This document shows, in pieces, positions 53,414 through 63,584 of a stretch of 64,000 nt of DNA. This DNA is from Pelagerythrobacter rhizovicinus (GTDB lineage Bacteria > Pseudomonadota > Alphaproteobacteria > Sphingomonadales > Sphingomonadaceae). Both the position numbers and the translations under genes were made by a program. The stretch is taken from NCBI RefSeq assembly GCF_004135625.1, contig NZ_SDPV01000001.1, forward strand, positions 1,052,501 to 1,116,500, read 5' to 3'. The stretch's first letter is position 1. The number at the start of each line of letters is the position of its first letter. Under the pieces are notes generated by a model. It saw only the letters and a list, made by a program, of their open reading frames with translations, was not told the origin of the DNA and did not search any database.

Positions 53414-54595
53414 ATGTTCTTCAGTTTCGTCGACGAGCTGCGGGCCGCGGGAATCCCGGCGAGCTTCAAGGAGCACCTCACGCTGCTGGAGGCGCTCGAC
53501 CGCGACGTGATCGAGCAGACGCCGGAGGCGTTCTACTACCTCTCGCGCGCCACGTTCGTGAAGGACGAGGGGCTGCTCGACCGGTTCGACCAGGTGTTCC
53601 AGAAGGTATTCAAGGGCATCCTGACCGACTACGACCAGAACCCGACGGACATTCCGGAGGACTGGCTCAAGGCCGTGGCCGAGAAGTTCCTCACCCCGGA
53701 GGAGATGGAGAAGATCAAGTCCCTGGGCGATTGGGACGAGATCATGGAAACGCTCAAGAAGCGGCTCGAGGAACAGGAAAAGCGCCACCAGGGTGGCAAC
53801 AAGTGGATCGGCACCGGCGGCACCTCGCCGTTCGGCAATTCCGGCTACAATCCCGAAGGGGTGCGGATCGGCGGCGAGAGCAAGCACAAGCGCGCGATCA
53901 AGGTGTGGGACAAGCGCGAGTTCCGCAATCTCGACAACACGAAGGAACTCGGGACCCGCAATATCAAGATGGCGCTGCGCCGCCTGCGCCGGTTCGCGCG
54001 CGAAGGGGCGGCCGACGAGCTCGATCTGGACGCGACGATAGAAGGCACGGCCAAGCAGGGCTGGCTCGACATCCATATGCGGCCGGAGCGGCACAATGCG
54101 GTCAAGCTGCTGCTGTTCCTCGACGTCGGCGGGTCGATGGACCCGTTCATCAAGCTCTGCGAGGAGCTGTTCAGCGCGGCGACGAGCGAGTTCAAGAATC
54201 TCGAGTTCTTCTACTTCCACAACTGCCTCTACGAAGGCGTGTGGAAGGACAACCGCCGCCGCTGGCAGGAACGGACCAAGACCTGGGACGTGCTCCACAA
54301 GTACGGGCACGACTACAAGGTCATCTTCGTCGGCGACGCGGCGATGAGCCCCTACGAGATCACCCACCCGGGCGGCAGCGTCGAGCACATGAACGAGGAA
54401 GCCGGCGCGGTGTGGATGCAGCGGGTGACCAACACCTACCCCGCAACCGTCTGGCTCAATCCCGTGCCGGAAAAGCAGTGGGGCTATTCGCAGTCGACCA
54501 AGCTGATGAAGCAGCTCGTGAACGACCGCATGTATCCGCTCACGCTCGACGGGCTCGACGACGCCATGCGCGAGCTCAGCCGCAAGCAGGGATGA
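53414..54595 (+). CDS. VWA-domain protein, CoxE-like partner of MoxR
   Basis: 393 aa. N-terminal helical region (1-140) with a charged coiled coil ([25 protein letters not shown]), then a von Willebrand A domain with MIDAS-like D237-V-G-G-S241-M (the first Ser of DxSxS is Gly) and other VWA strands such as [24 protein letters not shown]. Related to CoxE and to the VWA partners of MoxR; together they likely act in maturing a metal enzyme or complex. Separated from moxR here by ccdAB and a chemoreceptor. Its stop overlaps the next gene's ATG. Confidence 0.88.
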   Translation: MFFSFVDELRAAGIPASFKEHLTLLEALDRDVIEQTPEAFYYLSRATFVKDEGLLDRFDQVFQKVFKGILTDYDQNPTDIPEDWLKAVAEKFLTPEEMEKIKSLGDWDEIMETLKKRLEEQEKRHQGGNKWIGTGGTSPFGNSGYNPEGVRIGGESKHKRAIKVWDKREFRNLDNTKELGTRNIKMALRRLRRFAREGAADELDLDATIEGTAKQGWLDIHMRPERHNAVKLLLFLDVGGSMDPFIKLCEELFSAATSEFKNLEFFYFHNCLYEGVWKDNRRRWQERTKTWDVLHKYGHDYKVIFVGDAAMSPYEITHPGGSVEHMNEEAGAVWMQRVTNTYPATVWLNPVPEKQWGYSQSTKLMKQLVNDRMYPLTLDGLDDAMRELSRKQG

Positions 54596-55026
54596 AGCGC
54601 GCGGCCCGCGCACTTCTGGCCATGGCGGCGTCGGGGCTTGTGGCGTGCGAGGTTCAAGACCCCAGTGGTCGCGACAGGTGCACACTGGAAGCTATCGGGG
54701 AGGAAACTGGCGCGCATTCATTCAACGCCGAGCTGCTGATACCTAAATCCTATCAAACGGGTGCGGAGACCACCAATGGCGGCATCGTCGTACTTCAACC
54801 AGGGTGCGACTTTCCACTGAATGCATTTTTCGCGGACGCAACGGCAAACGTTTTGATAGAGCAAGCGGCGAGCTTTCCCGAGGGCCGTGAGTACCAATCT
54901 CCTGCAAGGGCAGAACTGTTCATCTGGCGTTTTCGAGATGGATCGAGGGAGCCACGCTTCTTCGTGAGGTCATTCTCCGACCTCGAGCCAACTATCGACG
55001 CCGACGCCGCGCAAAGAACTGAGTAG
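54592..55026 (+). CDS. putative lipoprotein, unknown function
   Basis: 144 aa. Signal peptide RAARALLAMAASGLVAC with lipobox LVAC, Cys19. No known domain; Cys34 and Cys70 could pair. The DNA is visibly poorer in G+C than the flanks (for example positions 54700-55000), with less biased codons, suggesting foreign origin or relaxed selection. ATG overlaps the VWA stop (ATGA), so it may be expressed with the MoxR/VWA pair. Confidence 0.65.
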   Translation: MKRAARALLAMAASGLVACEVQDPSGRDRCTLEAIGEETGAHSFNAELLIPKSYQTGAETTNGGIVVLQPGCDFPLNAFFADATANVLIEQAASFPEGREYQSPARAELFIWRFRDGSREPRFFVRSFSDLEPTIDADAAQRTE

Positions 55027-55029
55027 GCT

Positions 55030-55893
55030 TTGACAACCCGCCTTAGGTCCAGCCACACCCGCTTCGAGGCGGTCCGCCGCCGTCTCGAGACGTTCGATCC
55101 GGGCGCGGGCTGGCGGCTCTGGCTCTACGAGTTCCTGCTGTTCGGCTTCAAGCAGGCCTGGGCCTGCCTGTTCGGCGCGCTCCTGCTCGCTCTCCTGCTG
55201 GGGACGCATCTCTTCTACCCCGATGATGCGCCGCTGCATCGCTACGACTTCCTCACGCTGGCGGCGATCGGCATCCAGCTCGCGCTGCTCGCCTTCCGTC
55301 TGGAAACGCCGCGCGAGGCCTCGGTGATCCTGATCTTCCATGTGGTCGGCACGGTGATGGAACTGTTCAAGACTGCGGCCGGATCGTGGGTCTATCCCGA
55401 GGCCAGCGCGCTGCACATCGGCGCGGTGCCGCTGTTCTCGGGCTTCATGTACGCGGCCGTCGGCAGCTACATCGCGCGCGTCTGGCGGATATTCGACTTC
55501 CGCTTCAGCCACTATCCGCCTCAATGGGCGACGTGGCTGTTGGCGGCGGCGATCTACGTCAACTTCTTCGCCCATCACTGGACCGTGGACATCCGCTATG
55601 TCCTGTTCGCAGCGACCGCGGTGCTCTTCTGGCGGACGCGGATCCACTTCCGCAACTGGCAGGTGCATCGCTGGATGCCGCTTCTGCTCGGCTTCGGCCT
55701 CGTAGCGTTGTTCATCTGGTTTGCCGAGAACATCGCGACGTTCGCCAACGCCTGGCACTATCCGGGACAGGAGGACGGGTGGGACATGGTTTCCCCGGCA
55801 AAGCTCGGGAGCTGGTACTTGCTGATGCTGATCAGCTTCGTGCTGGTGGCACTGGTTCAGCCGGTGCGGGAGCCCGATCCGCCTGTAGATTGA
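55030..55893 (+). CDS. DUF817 family membrane protein
   Basis: 287 aa polytopic membrane protein with about eight hydrophobic segments (from residue 38 on) and conserved His/Trp/Glu-rich loops ([66 protein letters not shown]). Function not known; no catalytic motif I can assign. Starts at TTG 55030, only 3 nt after the lipoprotein stop; no ATG is available before the family begins. A start of this kind is uncertain. Confidence 0.85.
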   Translation: MTTRLRSSHTRFEAVRRRLETFDPGAGWRLWLYEFLLFGFKQAWACLFGALLLALLLGTHLFYPDDAPLHRYDFLTLAAIGIQLALLAFRLETPREASVILIFHVVGTVMELFKTAAGSWVYPEASALHIGAVPLFSGFMYAAVGSYIARVWRIFDFRFSHYPPQWATWLLAAAIYVNFFAHHWTVDIRYVLFAATAVLFWRTRIHFRNWQVHRWMPLLLGFGLVALFIWFAENIATFANAWHYPGQEDGWDMVSPAKLGSWYLLMLISFVLVALVQPVREPDPPVD

Positions 55894-55937
55894 GCTGCGG
55901 GCGGAATTCGGGTATCGTTTCGGGCGAAGGAGCGCCC

Positions 55938-56345
55938 ATGCACTGGATTTCGCTTCCACTCGCCGCGATCGCCTTTGCAGGTCCGATCCAATCGGACAGC
56001 GCCCGTACGCCCGAACAGGGGCGGCTGCCTGCGGATTATCGACCGTGCACCGGCACGGTGCCCGTCTTCAATCCGGAAGGATGCCCTCCCGCCCGGCTCA
56101 CCGCCGAAGAGCCGGCCGCACCCGAGGAGCATGCATGCGAGGACCGGATTTCGCTCGTTCGTGAGGCGACCGGGCAGCCGAAGCTGGATCGGCAGCCTGC
56201 GACCCCCGAGCGGCCGCACATGATCGCCGCGGTCGACAAGCGGATCGACGGCTGCGCGGTCATGCAGATGCACCGCGATGTCGATGACATCCGGCCCCTT
56301 CCCGCCGCCCCAGATCAGCAAGCGAAGGTCTATCGCGGCGGTTAG
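55938..56345 (+). CDS. small secreted protein, unknown function
   Basis: 135 aa from ATG 55938, with AAGGAG and 6-nt spacing. Likely signal peptide HWISLPLAAIAFAGPIQS (cleavage near residue 15-18). Four Cys (37, 49, 66 and 104) and Pro-rich segments; no recognised domain. Follows DUF817 by 44 nt. Its stop shares TTAG with the stop of the convergent MFS gene. Family unknown to me. Confidence 0.6.
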   Translation: MHWISLPLAAIAFAGPIQSDSARTPEQGRLPADYRPCTGTVPVFNPEGCPPARLTAEEPAAPEEHACEDRISLVREATGQPKLDRQPATPERPHMIAAVDKRIDGCAVMQMHRDVDDIRPLPAAPDQQAKVYRGG

Positions 56346-57634
56346 CCCTGCCGGTCGAGTTCCGTGTCGAGCCTCAGGCTGCAACGCCAGAAGAAGAAGG
56401 CCGGCACCAGACCAAGGAACGCAGCGCCGTAGAGGACGTAACGCACGCTCTCCTCGCCATAGGCGGGTTGCAGCAGGTCGGACAGCATCCCGAAGAACAG
56501 CGGACCCAGGCCCAGGCCGATCAGGTTCTGGAAGAACAGCACCATCGCCGCGGCGATCGCCCGCGTCCGCAGCGGTACCAGCCCCTGCGCCGCCGAATAG
56601 GTCGGACCATAGTAAAGCGAGTTGCAGATGGTCGGAATGATGAGCAGCAGGAGCGCCACGAACCAGTTCGACGACTGGTAGGCGAGGAAGGCGAAGGGCA
56701 CGGCGATCGCCATTCCGATCGCCGGCGCGCTGAGCACGTGCCGCCGGTTCTTCGAGCCGAACCTGTCCGCCAGGTAGCCGCCGAACCAGGTCCCGAAAAT
56801 GCCCGCCGCGCCGTTCACTACGCCGAACCAGAACCCGACCTCGCCGGGCGACAGCTCATGCGTGCGCTGGAAGAAGATCGTCGTCCAGGTCACCTTGCCG
56901 TAGGCCAGGAACGCAGCGGTCGAGCCCGCCGCGAGCAGCAGGACGAAGGCTTTCGATCGCATGACCAGGCGCACCGCAGCCCAGGTCGACATGCCGGCCT
57001 CCTCCTGCGTCTGCGCCTTTGCGGCGGCGGCCATCTGCTGACGCGGCTCGCGAAGCGCAAAGTGGACCACGAAGGCGAGCGCGACGCCCGGAAGCCCGAC
57101 GATCAGGAAAGCCATGCGCCAACCAACCCAGTCGGCGAGGAAGCCGCCGATCATCATGCCGAGCAGCGTGCCGATGGGAATGCCGAGGGCGTAGAAGGCC
57201 AACGCCGAACTGCGCCGCTCGGGCGGCACGATATCGCTGATCAGCGAATGCGCCGGGGGCGTGCAGCCGGCCTCGCCCACGCCCACGCCGATGCGGGCCA
57301 GCAAAAGCTGAACGAAGTTGTTGGCCAGACCGCACAGCGCGGTCATCGCCGACCAGATGGCGAGCGCGATTGCGATCAGCCGCGGGCGATTGGTCGTCGG
57401 CCGGTCGGCATAGCGAGCGATCGGCAGGCCGAGCGCGGTATAGAACAGCGCAAAGGCCAGCCCCGTCATCAGGCCGATCTGCGTGTCGCTGAGCCCCAGG
57501 TCGATCGCGATGGGCTCCGCCAGAATATTGACGATCTGCCGGTCGATGAAATTGAAGATGTAGACGATCAGCAGAATCCAGAGCGTCGCACGGACCGAGC
57601 GCGACGTGTTTTCGGCCTGTGCCGCTGATGCCAT
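56342..57634 (-). CDS. MFS transporter, spinster-like
   Basis: 430 aa with 12 membrane segments. The opening IVYIFNFIDRQIVNILAEPIAIDLGLSDTQIGLMTGLAFALFYT is characteristic of the spinster-like/hexuronate-type group widespread in sphingomonads; the loop 2-3 motif is AIARYADRPTTNRPRLIA. Substrate unknown. Start ATG 57634 is the first of the membrane run. Convergent with the small secreted protein gene and 80 nt from the NamZ-type gene, which is on the same strand, upstream. Confidence 0.88.
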   Translation of the reverse strand: MASAAQAENTSRSVRATLWILLIVYIFNFIDRQIVNILAEPIAIDLGLSDTQIGLMTGLAFALFYTALGLPIARYADRPTTNRPRLIAIALAIWSAMTALCGLANNFVQLLLARIGVGVGEAGCTPPAHSLISDIVPPERRSSALAFYALGIPIGTLLGMMIGGFLADWVGWRMAFLIVGLPGVALAFVVHFALREPRQQMAAAAKAQTQEEAGMSTWAAVRLVMRSKAFVLLLAAGSTAAFLAYGKVTWTTIFFQRTHELSPGEVGFWFGVVNGAAGIFGTWFGGYLADRFGSKNRRHVLSAPAIGMAIAVPFAFLAYQSSNWFVALLLLIIPTICNSLYYGPTYSAAQGLVPLRTRAIAAAMVLFFQNLIGLGLGPLFFGMLSDLLQPAYGEESVRYVLYGAAFLGLVPAFFFWRCSLRLDTELDRQG

Positions 57635-57714
57635 ATTCGACCCTCTCCGAAGCGCGGGTATGCCCGTCGCGAGAGCTGAACCTTCTTTATGTAGGGCGCT
57701 TCGTCAAGGCTGAA

Positions 57715-58914
57715 TCAGGGATATAGAAGAACGGGTGCGATTTCCTCCCGCCAGTGCCGCTCGTCCGTGCCGGCCATGTGATCGAGATCGCCCGGTTCGG
57801 CCGCGGGATCGTCGACCCACGCGCGAAGCGCCGGGCCGCCGTTGATCACGTCGATCGCCAGGCGCTCCAGTTCGTACTCGTAGGGAAAATCGCGCCAGAG
57901 ATCGTAGTCGGGCTGAAGCCGCCGGATCGCCTTGAAGGCGAGCGCCTGCAAGCGCCAGGGGCGGAAGGCGTCGTGCGCGTAGAACGGGCCCTCCGCATGG
58001 ATCATCAGCGCGTTGCAGAGCTTGCCGGCGTGCTTGTGGAAGGTCGGCTCGAACCAGCACTCGCGCAGAGCGCATCCGGCGAGCCATTGGGGCGCCAGTT
58101 CCTCCATCTCGGCAAGCACCGCGCCCGCGTCGATATCGGGCGCGCCGAACAGCACCTCGAGCGGGCGGGTCGTCCCCCTCCCCTCGCTCAGCGTCGTCCC
58201 CTCGAGCATGACCGTGCCCGCATAGGCACGGGCCATGTTGACGTTCGCCGCGTTGGGGCTCGGGTTGATCCAGACCCGCTCCGGCGGCCAGCCATGCCCG
58301 GGGCCATCGGGCTGCCAGCCCTCGACCCCGATCACGCGATAATCGACGTCGAGGCCGAAATGCCGCACGAACCAGTGCCCCATCTCGCCCAGCGTCAGCC
58401 CATGGCGCATCGGCATCGGCGCGGCGCCGACGAAGCTCTCTTGCCCCGGCACCAGTAGCGTGCCTTCCACCGGGCGCCCGGCGGGATTGGGCCGGTCGAG
58501 CACCCAAACGCTTTTGCCGTGGCGCGCCGCCTCTTCAAGCAGGTAGAGCAGCGTGGTGACGAACGTGTAGATGCGGCAGCCGAGGTCCTGCAGGTCGAAC
58601 AGGAACACGTCGGCGTTTGCCATCATCGCGTCGGTCGGTCGGCGCACCTCGCCGTAGAGGCTGAAGACGGGAATGCCGTAGCGCGGATCGGTCTCGTCCG
58701 CCGTCTCGACCATGTTGTCCTGCTTGTCGCCCTTCAGCCCGTGCTGCGGCCCGAAGGCACTTGTCACGCCGAAGCCGGCGCGGATCAGCGCGTCGAGGCT
58801 GTGGGTCAGGTCCTCGGTTACGGACGCAGGGTGGGCGACGAGCGCCACTCGCCGCCCTTCGAGCGGCTTCCGGAGAACAGGGTCGGCAAGCAGCCGGTCG
58901 ATGCCGAATTTCAT
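57715..58914 (-). CDS. DUF1343 exo-beta-N-acetylmuramidase (NamZ/GH171-like), without signal peptide
   Basis: 399 aa of the DUF1343 family; Bacillus NamZ of this family removes MurNAc from glycan ends (GH171). Blocks seen: RRVALVAHPASV, AFGPQHGLKGDKQDNM, VFSLYGEVRRPTDAMM, DVFLFDLQDLGCRIYTFVTTLLYLLEEA, VLDRPNPAGR, and WINPSPNAANVNMARAYAGTVMLEGTTLSEGRGTTRPLEV. Glu-rich active-site candidates are kept. The usual signal peptide or lipobox is absent, so cytoplasmic work on recycled muropeptides is likely. Start ATG 58914 overlaps the DOMON-like stop. Confidence 0.88.
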   Translation of the reverse strand: MKFGIDRLLADPVLRKPLEGRRVALVAHPASVTEDLTHSLDALIRAGFGVTSAFGPQHGLKGDKQDNMVETADETDPRYGIPVFSLYGEVRRPTDAMMANADVFLFDLQDLGCRIYTFVTTLLYLLEEAARHGKSVWVLDRPNPAGRPVEGTLLVPGQESFVGAAPMPMRHGLTLGEMGHWFVRHFGLDVDYRVIGVEGWQPDGPGHGWPPERVWINPSPNAANVNMARAYAGTVMLEGTTLSEGRGTTRPLEVLFGAPDIDAGAVLAEMEELAPQWLAGCALRECWFEPTFHKHAGKLCNALMIHAEGPFYAHDAFRPWRLQALAFKAIRRLQPDYDLWRDFPYEYELERLAIDVINGGPALRAWVDDPAAEPGDLDHMAGTDERHWREEIAPVLLYP

Positions 58915-59453
58915 GCCGTCGCGGGTGCCGCAAGCCTCGCCGCGAAGCAAGTGTCGTGATGGAAGTCGGGCCCGCGCTCCGGGTGGACGATCGCCCAGTA
59001 GCTCTTCACCCCGCCCTGCTCTTCGATCACGGCCGAGAGCCCGGCCGCACATTCCGCATGCGGGAGCCCCGCGCGCGGCACGGTTGCGTCGAAGATCGCC
59101 ATGGCGCTCCCGATCCGCATCACGCAATCGGGCTCCCGCGGAAACGCCCGTTCGGTCATTCCATCACGATAGGCGGTAAAATCGTAGGCGGCCCACCGCT
59201 CCGACGGCGAGAGGTTGATCTCGCAATAGGCGGTGCCGCTCTCAGGCTTGAGGAACAGCTCGAAGCAGGTCGTCCGCCACAGCTCGTCCGCACGGCCGCG
59301 GCCGGCGAAGGGCGGGACGACCAGCTTGCCGATCCCCTCGATCCGCCAGCGCAGCCGCAGCCATTCGCTGTCCGAGTTGAGAATCCGCGCCTCGACCCGG
59401 GTTACTGCGAGCGGCGGATAGGCCGGATGGGCGATGAGTTCATGCGTTTGCAA
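58911..59453 (-). CDS. DOMON-like domain protein
   Basis: 180 aa beta-sandwich protein resembling DOMON-like domains, which elsewhere bind heme or sugars: [55 protein letters not shown] and a C-terminal strand with HDTCFAAR. Not exported by any signal I see. Overlaps the NamZ-type gene (ATGA), which suggests a coupled role, perhaps sugar binding in muropeptide recycling (inference). Divergent from tyrS with 46 bp between. Confidence 0.8.
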   Translation of the reverse strand: MQTHELIAHPAYPPLAVTRVEARILNSDSEWLRLRWRIEGIGKLVVPPFAGRGRADELWRTTCFELFLKPESGTAYCEINLSPSERWAAYDFTAYRDGMTERAFPREPDCVMRIGSAMAIFDATVPRAGLPHAECAAGLSAVIEEQGGVKSYWAIVHPERGPDFHHDTCFAARLAAPATA

Positions 59454-59499
59454 GCCATACTCCTCGTGCTACGCGCGGCGCCCCGATCAGAGGAACCCG

Positions 59500-60726
59500 A
59501 TGACGACCTACGAATCCGAACTGCTGCGCGTGCTCGACGAGCGCGGCTATGTCCATCAGGCGACCGACGCGAAGGGGCTGGACGCCCTCGCCGCGCGGCA
59601 GGTCGTGCCGGGCTATATCGGGTTCGACGCCACCGCGCCCTCGCTCCATGTCGGCAGCCTGGTGCAGATCATGATGCTGCGCCGCCTGCAGCAGACCGGC
59701 CACAAGCCGATCGTGCTGATGGGCGGCGGCACGACGCGGATCGGCGACCCGACCGGGCGCGACGAGAGCCGCAAGATGCTGACCGACGCGGCGATTGCCG
59801 AGAATATCGCCGGCATTCGCAAGGTGTTCGAGAAACTGCTCACGTTCGGCGACGGCCCGACCGACGCGGTCATGGTCGACAACCAGGACTGGCTGGGCCA
59901 GCTCGGCTATATCGAGATGCTGCAGAAGGTCGGCACGCACTTCACGGTCAACCGGATGCTGACATTCGATTCGGTGCGCCTGCGGCTCGAGCGCGAGCAG
60001 CCGATGACCTTTCTCGAATTCAACTACATGATCCTCCAGGGCTACGATTTCCGGCACCTGTCGCAGGAGATGGGCGCACGGCTGCAGATGGGCGGCAGCG
60101 ACCAGTGGGGGAACATCGTCAACGGGGTCGAACTCGGCCGGCGGATGGACGGGACGGAGCTCTTCGGCCTCACCACCCCGCTGCTGACCACGGCCGACGG
60201 CGCCAAGATGGGCAAGACCGCGGGCGGCGCGGTGTGGCTCAACGAGGAGCAGCTCCCCGCCTACGATTTCTGGCAGTACTGGCGCAACGTGGACGACCGC
60301 GACGTCGGCCGCTTCCTTCGCCTGTTCACCGATTTGCCGCTCCACGAAATCGCTCGGCTCGAGGCGCTTGAGGGAAGCGAGATCAATGTTGCCAAGGTCG
60401 TGCTTGCAAACGAGGTGACCCGATTGGTGCGCGGTGCGGATGCCGCGCGCTCGGCGGAAGCGACGGCGGCGGAGACTTTCGCGGGGGGTTCGGGTGAGGA
60501 TCTCCCGACTCTCGCCGTCGGGCCCGAAGGCATGCGGATCGGGTCGGTGCTGACGGAGATCGGCTTCACCGCCTCCAACGGGGAGGCCAAGCGCAAGATC
60601 GCCGAAGGCGCGGTGAAGCTCGACGGCGATGCAGTGACCGATCCGGCGTCGCTCGTGCTGCCGGCCGAGGGGCAGGAAATCCGCCTCAGCCTGGGCAAGA
60701 AGAAGCACGGCGTGCTGACTCGCTGA
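59500..60726 (+). CDS. tyrS: tyrosyl-tRNA synthetase
   Basis: Charges tRNA-Tyr. 408 aa class I synthetase from ATG 59500, preceded by AGAGGA. HIGH-like SLHVGS near 47-52, KMSKS-like KMGKT near residue 236, tyrosine-binding [13 protein letters not shown] and [15 protein letters not shown]. The C-terminal S4 RNA-binding domain (about 345-405) with [15 protein letters not shown] is intact. Length normal. Longer frame upstream would overlap the divergent gene. Confidence 0.96.
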   Translation: MTTYESELLRVLDERGYVHQATDAKGLDALAARQVVPGYIGFDATAPSLHVGSLVQIMMLRRLQQTGHKPIVLMGGGTTRIGDPTGRDESRKMLTDAAIAENIAGIRKVFEKLLTFGDGPTDAVMVDNQDWLGQLGYIEMLQKVGTHFTVNRMLTFDSVRLRLEREQPMTFLEFNYMILQGYDFRHLSQEMGARLQMGGSDQWGNIVNGVELGRRMDGTELFGLTTPLLTTADGAKMGKTAGGAVWLNEEQLPAYDFWQYWRNVDDRDVGRFLRLFTDLPLHEIARLEALEGSEINVAKVVLANEVTRLVRGADAARSAEATAAETFAGGSGEDLPTLAVGPEGMRIGSVLTEIGFTASNGEAKRKIAEGAVKLDGDAVTDPASLVLPAEGQEIRLSLGKKKHGVLTR

Positions 60727-60831
60727 TCGCGGCGCAGCGTTCCGGTTTCGGTATAGATCGAGCGACCGGCGGCTTTACCAATTGTAAGACTTTTGAGAAC
60801 ACTAGGGACAACCATATCAGGAGCAAGAGGG

Positions 60832-61179
60832 TTGTCGTTAGTGTCTGCCGGAGCCAATCTGAGCGTTACCGACATGCGCCGCGCGGCGCGCCATCCGGTA
60901 GATCACCCGGTGATCGCCGAACATCACGATCGCGGCGATCTGCCGCTCCACATCTGCAATATTTCCGCTCATGGCTTCATGGTCGACAACGCGAAGGATC
61001 TCGCGCGCGGCGATCGCGTGATGCTGCGCCTGCCGGTGATCGGCCTGATCGAGGCCTACGTGATCTGGACCCGCGACACGCGTGCCGGCTTCCAGTTCGA
61101 GCGAATCATCCGACTGGACGACTTCGTGAGCCTGATCGACACGCTCCAGCCCAATCCGCGCCTGCGCCGACGCCGCTGA
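60832..61179 (+). CDS. PilZ domain protein
   Basis: 115 aa from TTG 60832, with AGGAG 8 nt upstream; GTG 60841 is the alternative. Core is a PilZ barrel: RRAARHPVDHPV at the N-terminus (the RxxR c-di-GMP motif, RRAAR), LPLHICNISAHGFMVDN (D/NxSxxG motif as NISAHG), and GDRVMLRLPVIGLIEAYVIWTRDTRAGFQFE. Likely c-di-GMP-responsive or structural variant; ends in an Arg-rich tail. Lies between tyrS and an MFS gene. Confidence 0.85.
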   Translation: MSLVSAGANLSVTDMRRAARHPVDHPVIAEHHDRGDLPLHICNISAHGFMVDNAKDLARGDRVMLRLPVIGLIEAYVIWTRDTRAGFQFERIIRLDDFVSLIDTLQPNPRLRRRR

Positions 61180-61258
61180 ACGGCGCGGCAAGCGCCGCTT
61201 TTCGTCCCGTTCGATCTGATTGCTTGGCTTGCGGCATGGGCAATGCCATGGCGCCTGC

Positions 61259-62551
61259 GTGACCGAACCGCGTTCTCCCTTCCGCATCGCCAACTTCCGT
61301 GCGTACTGGATTTCGCGTCTGTCGATGACGCTGGCGCAGTACGCGATGATGCTCATCATCGGGTGGCAGACCTACAATATCGCGCGCGACGGCGGAATGA
61401 GCGTGGCCGGCGCGTCGGGCCAGCTGGCGCTGATCGGGCTGTTCCAGTTCGTCCCGCTGTTCCTTCTGACGCCTTTCTCGGGCCTTGCGGCCGACCGCTT
61501 CGACCGGCGCAATCTCGCCCGGCTGACCGTTCTCCTGCAGCTCGCCTGCGCCGCCGCGCTGGCGCTGCTCACCTGGCGAGAGGCCATTGCGCTGCACTGG
61601 CTCTACACGATCGCCGTGGTGCTTGGCGTGGTGCGCGCGTTCAACGGCCCCGCGCTTTCCGCCCTCGCGCCCAACCTCGTGCCCAAGACGATCCTGCCCA
61701 ACGCCATCGCGCTCAGTTCGATCGCATGGCAGGCAGGGATGATCGTCGGTCCGGCGATCGGCGGTTATCTCTACGCGATCGTGCCCGCTCTTCCCTACGC
61801 GGTCGCCGCGGGCCTGCTTGCCATCTCGATCGTGGCGCTGAGCACGATCGGCCGCGTCCCGCAGCCGCCGATCCCCGGTGCGGCCCGCCCGATCGGCCAG
61901 ATGATCGACGGGCTGCACTACGTCGTGCGCAACAAGATGGTGCTGGGGGCGATCACGCTCGATCTCTTCGCGGTGTTTCTGGCCGGGGCGACGGCCTTGT
62001 TCCCGGTCTATGCACGCGACATTCTCCAGGTTGGTGAAACGGGTCTCGCCCAGCTCGCAATGGCGCCGGCGACCGGCGCGGCGCTCACCGCTTTGTGGTT
62101 CTCGTTCCGTCCGCTCAAGTCGAACGTCGGCCCCAAGATGCTCTGGGCGGTTGCCGCCTTCGGCACCGCGACGGTCATCTTCGGCATCTCCACCTGGATG
62201 CCGCTCAGCCTCGCGATGCTCTTTATCGTCGGCGCGGCGGACATGTTCTCGGTCTACATCCGCCAGTCGCTGATCCAGCTTCATACGCCCGACGACAAGC
62301 GCGGCCGGGTCTCCTCCGTGTCGCTGCTGACGATTTCCGCCTCGAACGAGTTCGGCGATTTCTTCTCGGGCACGCTGGCATGGCTGATCGGCCCGGTCCT
62401 GGCGGTCGTGAGCGGGGGCATCGGCGCAGTGATCACCGTCGCCCTCTGGGCGAAGATCTTCCCCGTCCTCCGCACCACCCGGACCTTTGACCCGCCGGAA
62501 GAATTGGACGATCATACACCGGAAGAAAAGCTGCAGGAGAACATCCCATGA
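61259..62551 (+). CDS. MFS transporter (EntS/MdfA-like)
   Basis: 430 aa with 12 hydrophobic segments. Starts at GTG 61259 just before [30 protein letters not shown], the usual EntS-like N-terminus; earlier starts add non-family sequence. Contains loop motifs [13 protein letters not shown] and [11 protein letters not shown]. Likely exporter of a small molecule; nothing indicates the substrate. Its TGA overlaps the cysK ATG (ATGA). Confidence 0.87.
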   Translation: MTEPRSPFRIANFRAYWISRLSMTLAQYAMMLIIGWQTYNIARDGGMSVAGASGQLALIGLFQFVPLFLLTPFSGLAADRFDRRNLARLTVLLQLACAAALALLTWREAIALHWLYTIAVVLGVVRAFNGPALSALAPNLVPKTILPNAIALSSIAWQAGMIVGPAIGGYLYAIVPALPYAVAAGLLAISIVALSTIGRVPQPPIPGAARPIGQMIDGLHYVVRNKMVLGAITLDLFAVFLAGATALFPVYARDILQVGETGLAQLAMAPATGAALTALWFSFRPLKSNVGPKMLWAVAAFGTATVIFGISTWMPLSLAMLFIVGAADMFSVYIRQSLIQLHTPDDKRGRVSSVSLLTISASNEFGDFFSGTLAWLIGPVLAVVSGGIGAVITVALWAKIFPVLRTTRTFDPPEELDDHTPEEKLQENIP

Positions 62552-63468
62552 AAGCCGCCAGCGTTCTAGAGACCATCGGCCGCACTCCGCACATCAGGCT
62601 CTCGCGAATGTTCCCCGACCACGAGGTATGGGTGAAGAGCGAGCGCGCCAACCCCGGCGGTTCGATCAAGGACCGCATCGCGCTCGCCATGGTCGAGGAT
62701 GCGGAGAAGTCCGGCGCGCTCAAGCCCGGCGGCACGATCATCGAGCCGACCAGCGGCAACACCGGCATCGGCCTCGCCATGGTCGCGGCGGTCAAGGGGT
62801 ACAAGCTCGTGCTCGTCATGCCCGAAAGCATGAGTATCGAGCGCCGCCGCCTGATGCTCGCTTACGGCGCCACCTTCGATCTCACGCCCAAGGAAAAGGG
62901 CATGAAGGGCGCGATCGAGCGCGCCAGCGAGCTGGCCGCGGAGACCGAAGGCGCGTGGATCCCCAGCCAGTTCGACAACGAGGCGAACTGGAAGGTCCAT
63001 CTCGCAACGACCGCGAAGGAGATCCTCGAGGATTTCGGCGACAGCCCGATCGACGTGCTCGTCACGGGCGTCGGCACCGGCGGGCATCTCACGGGCTGCG
63101 CCGAAGAGCTGAAGCGGCACTGGAACGGAATGAGGGCCTACGCGGTCGAGCCGGAGCTCTCGCCCGTGATCTCGGGCGGCCAGCCCGGCCCGCACCCGAT
63201 CCAGGGCATCGGGGCCGGCTTCATTCCGGGCAACCTGCATACCCAGGCGATCGACGGTGCGATCCAGGTGACGGCCGACGAAGCCAAGGACATGGCCCGC
63301 CGCTGCGCGCGCGAGGAAGGTCTGCTGGTCGGCATATCGAGCGGAGCGACGCTGGCGGCGATCGCCAGGAAGCTCGGCGACCTCGACAGCGGCGCCCGGG
63401 TGCTCGGCTTCAACTACGACACCGGCGAGCGCTATCTCTCGGTGCCCGACTTCCTGCCCGAGGAGTAG
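62548..63468 (+). CDS. cysK: cysteine synthase A
   Basis: O-acetylserine sulfhydrylase, PLP enzyme producing L-cysteine from O-acetylserine and sulfide. 306 aa. PLP Lys41 in [10 protein letters not shown], substrate loop [12 protein letters not shown] (near 70-81), and GTGGHLTG in the phosphate site near 178-185. Family-length and motif-complete. Coupled to the preceding MFS gene. Closely followed by a hairpin (63488-63508). Confidence 0.96.
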   Translation: MKAASVLETIGRTPHIRLSRMFPDHEVWVKSERANPGGSIKDRIALAMVEDAEKSGALKPGGTIIEPTSGNTGIGLAMVAAVKGYKLVLVMPESMSIERRRLMLAYGATFDLTPKEKGMKGAIERASELAAETEGAWIPSQFDNEANWKVHLATTAKEILEDFGDSPIDVLVTGVGTGGHLTGCAEELKRHWNGMRAYAVEPELSPVISGGQPGPHPIQGIGAGFIPGNLHTQAIDGAIQVTADEAKDMARRCAREEGLLVGISSGATLAAIARKLGDLDSGARVLGFNYDTGERYLSVPDFLPEE

Positions 63469-63487
63469 GAGCCACCCCGTTCCGTCG

Positions 63488-63508
63488 GCCCTGAGCTTGC
63501 CGAAGGGC
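63488..63508 (+). terminator. hairpin of dispersed-repeat type after cysK
   Basis: GCCCT-N11-AGGGC stem, 20 nt after cysK, in front of TCTTTCCCTTT. Its core (CTGAGCTTGCCGAAGGGC) resembles a dispersed sphingomonad intergenic repeat and it can also serve as a transcription end. Confidence 0.5.
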
Positions 63509-63584
63509 GGTCTTTCCCTTTAGCGTGACGCTCGAACATCGTGCGGTGCTTCGAAGTCAGCATGAACGGACGTGGGAGGTCGGG

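Noticed and set aside
53356-55026. One long plus-strand frame of 556 codons across the VWA gene and lipoprotein
   Set aside because: Its first three quarters are an out-of-frame shadow of the VWA gene; only the last part, from 54592, is a real lipoprotein gene.
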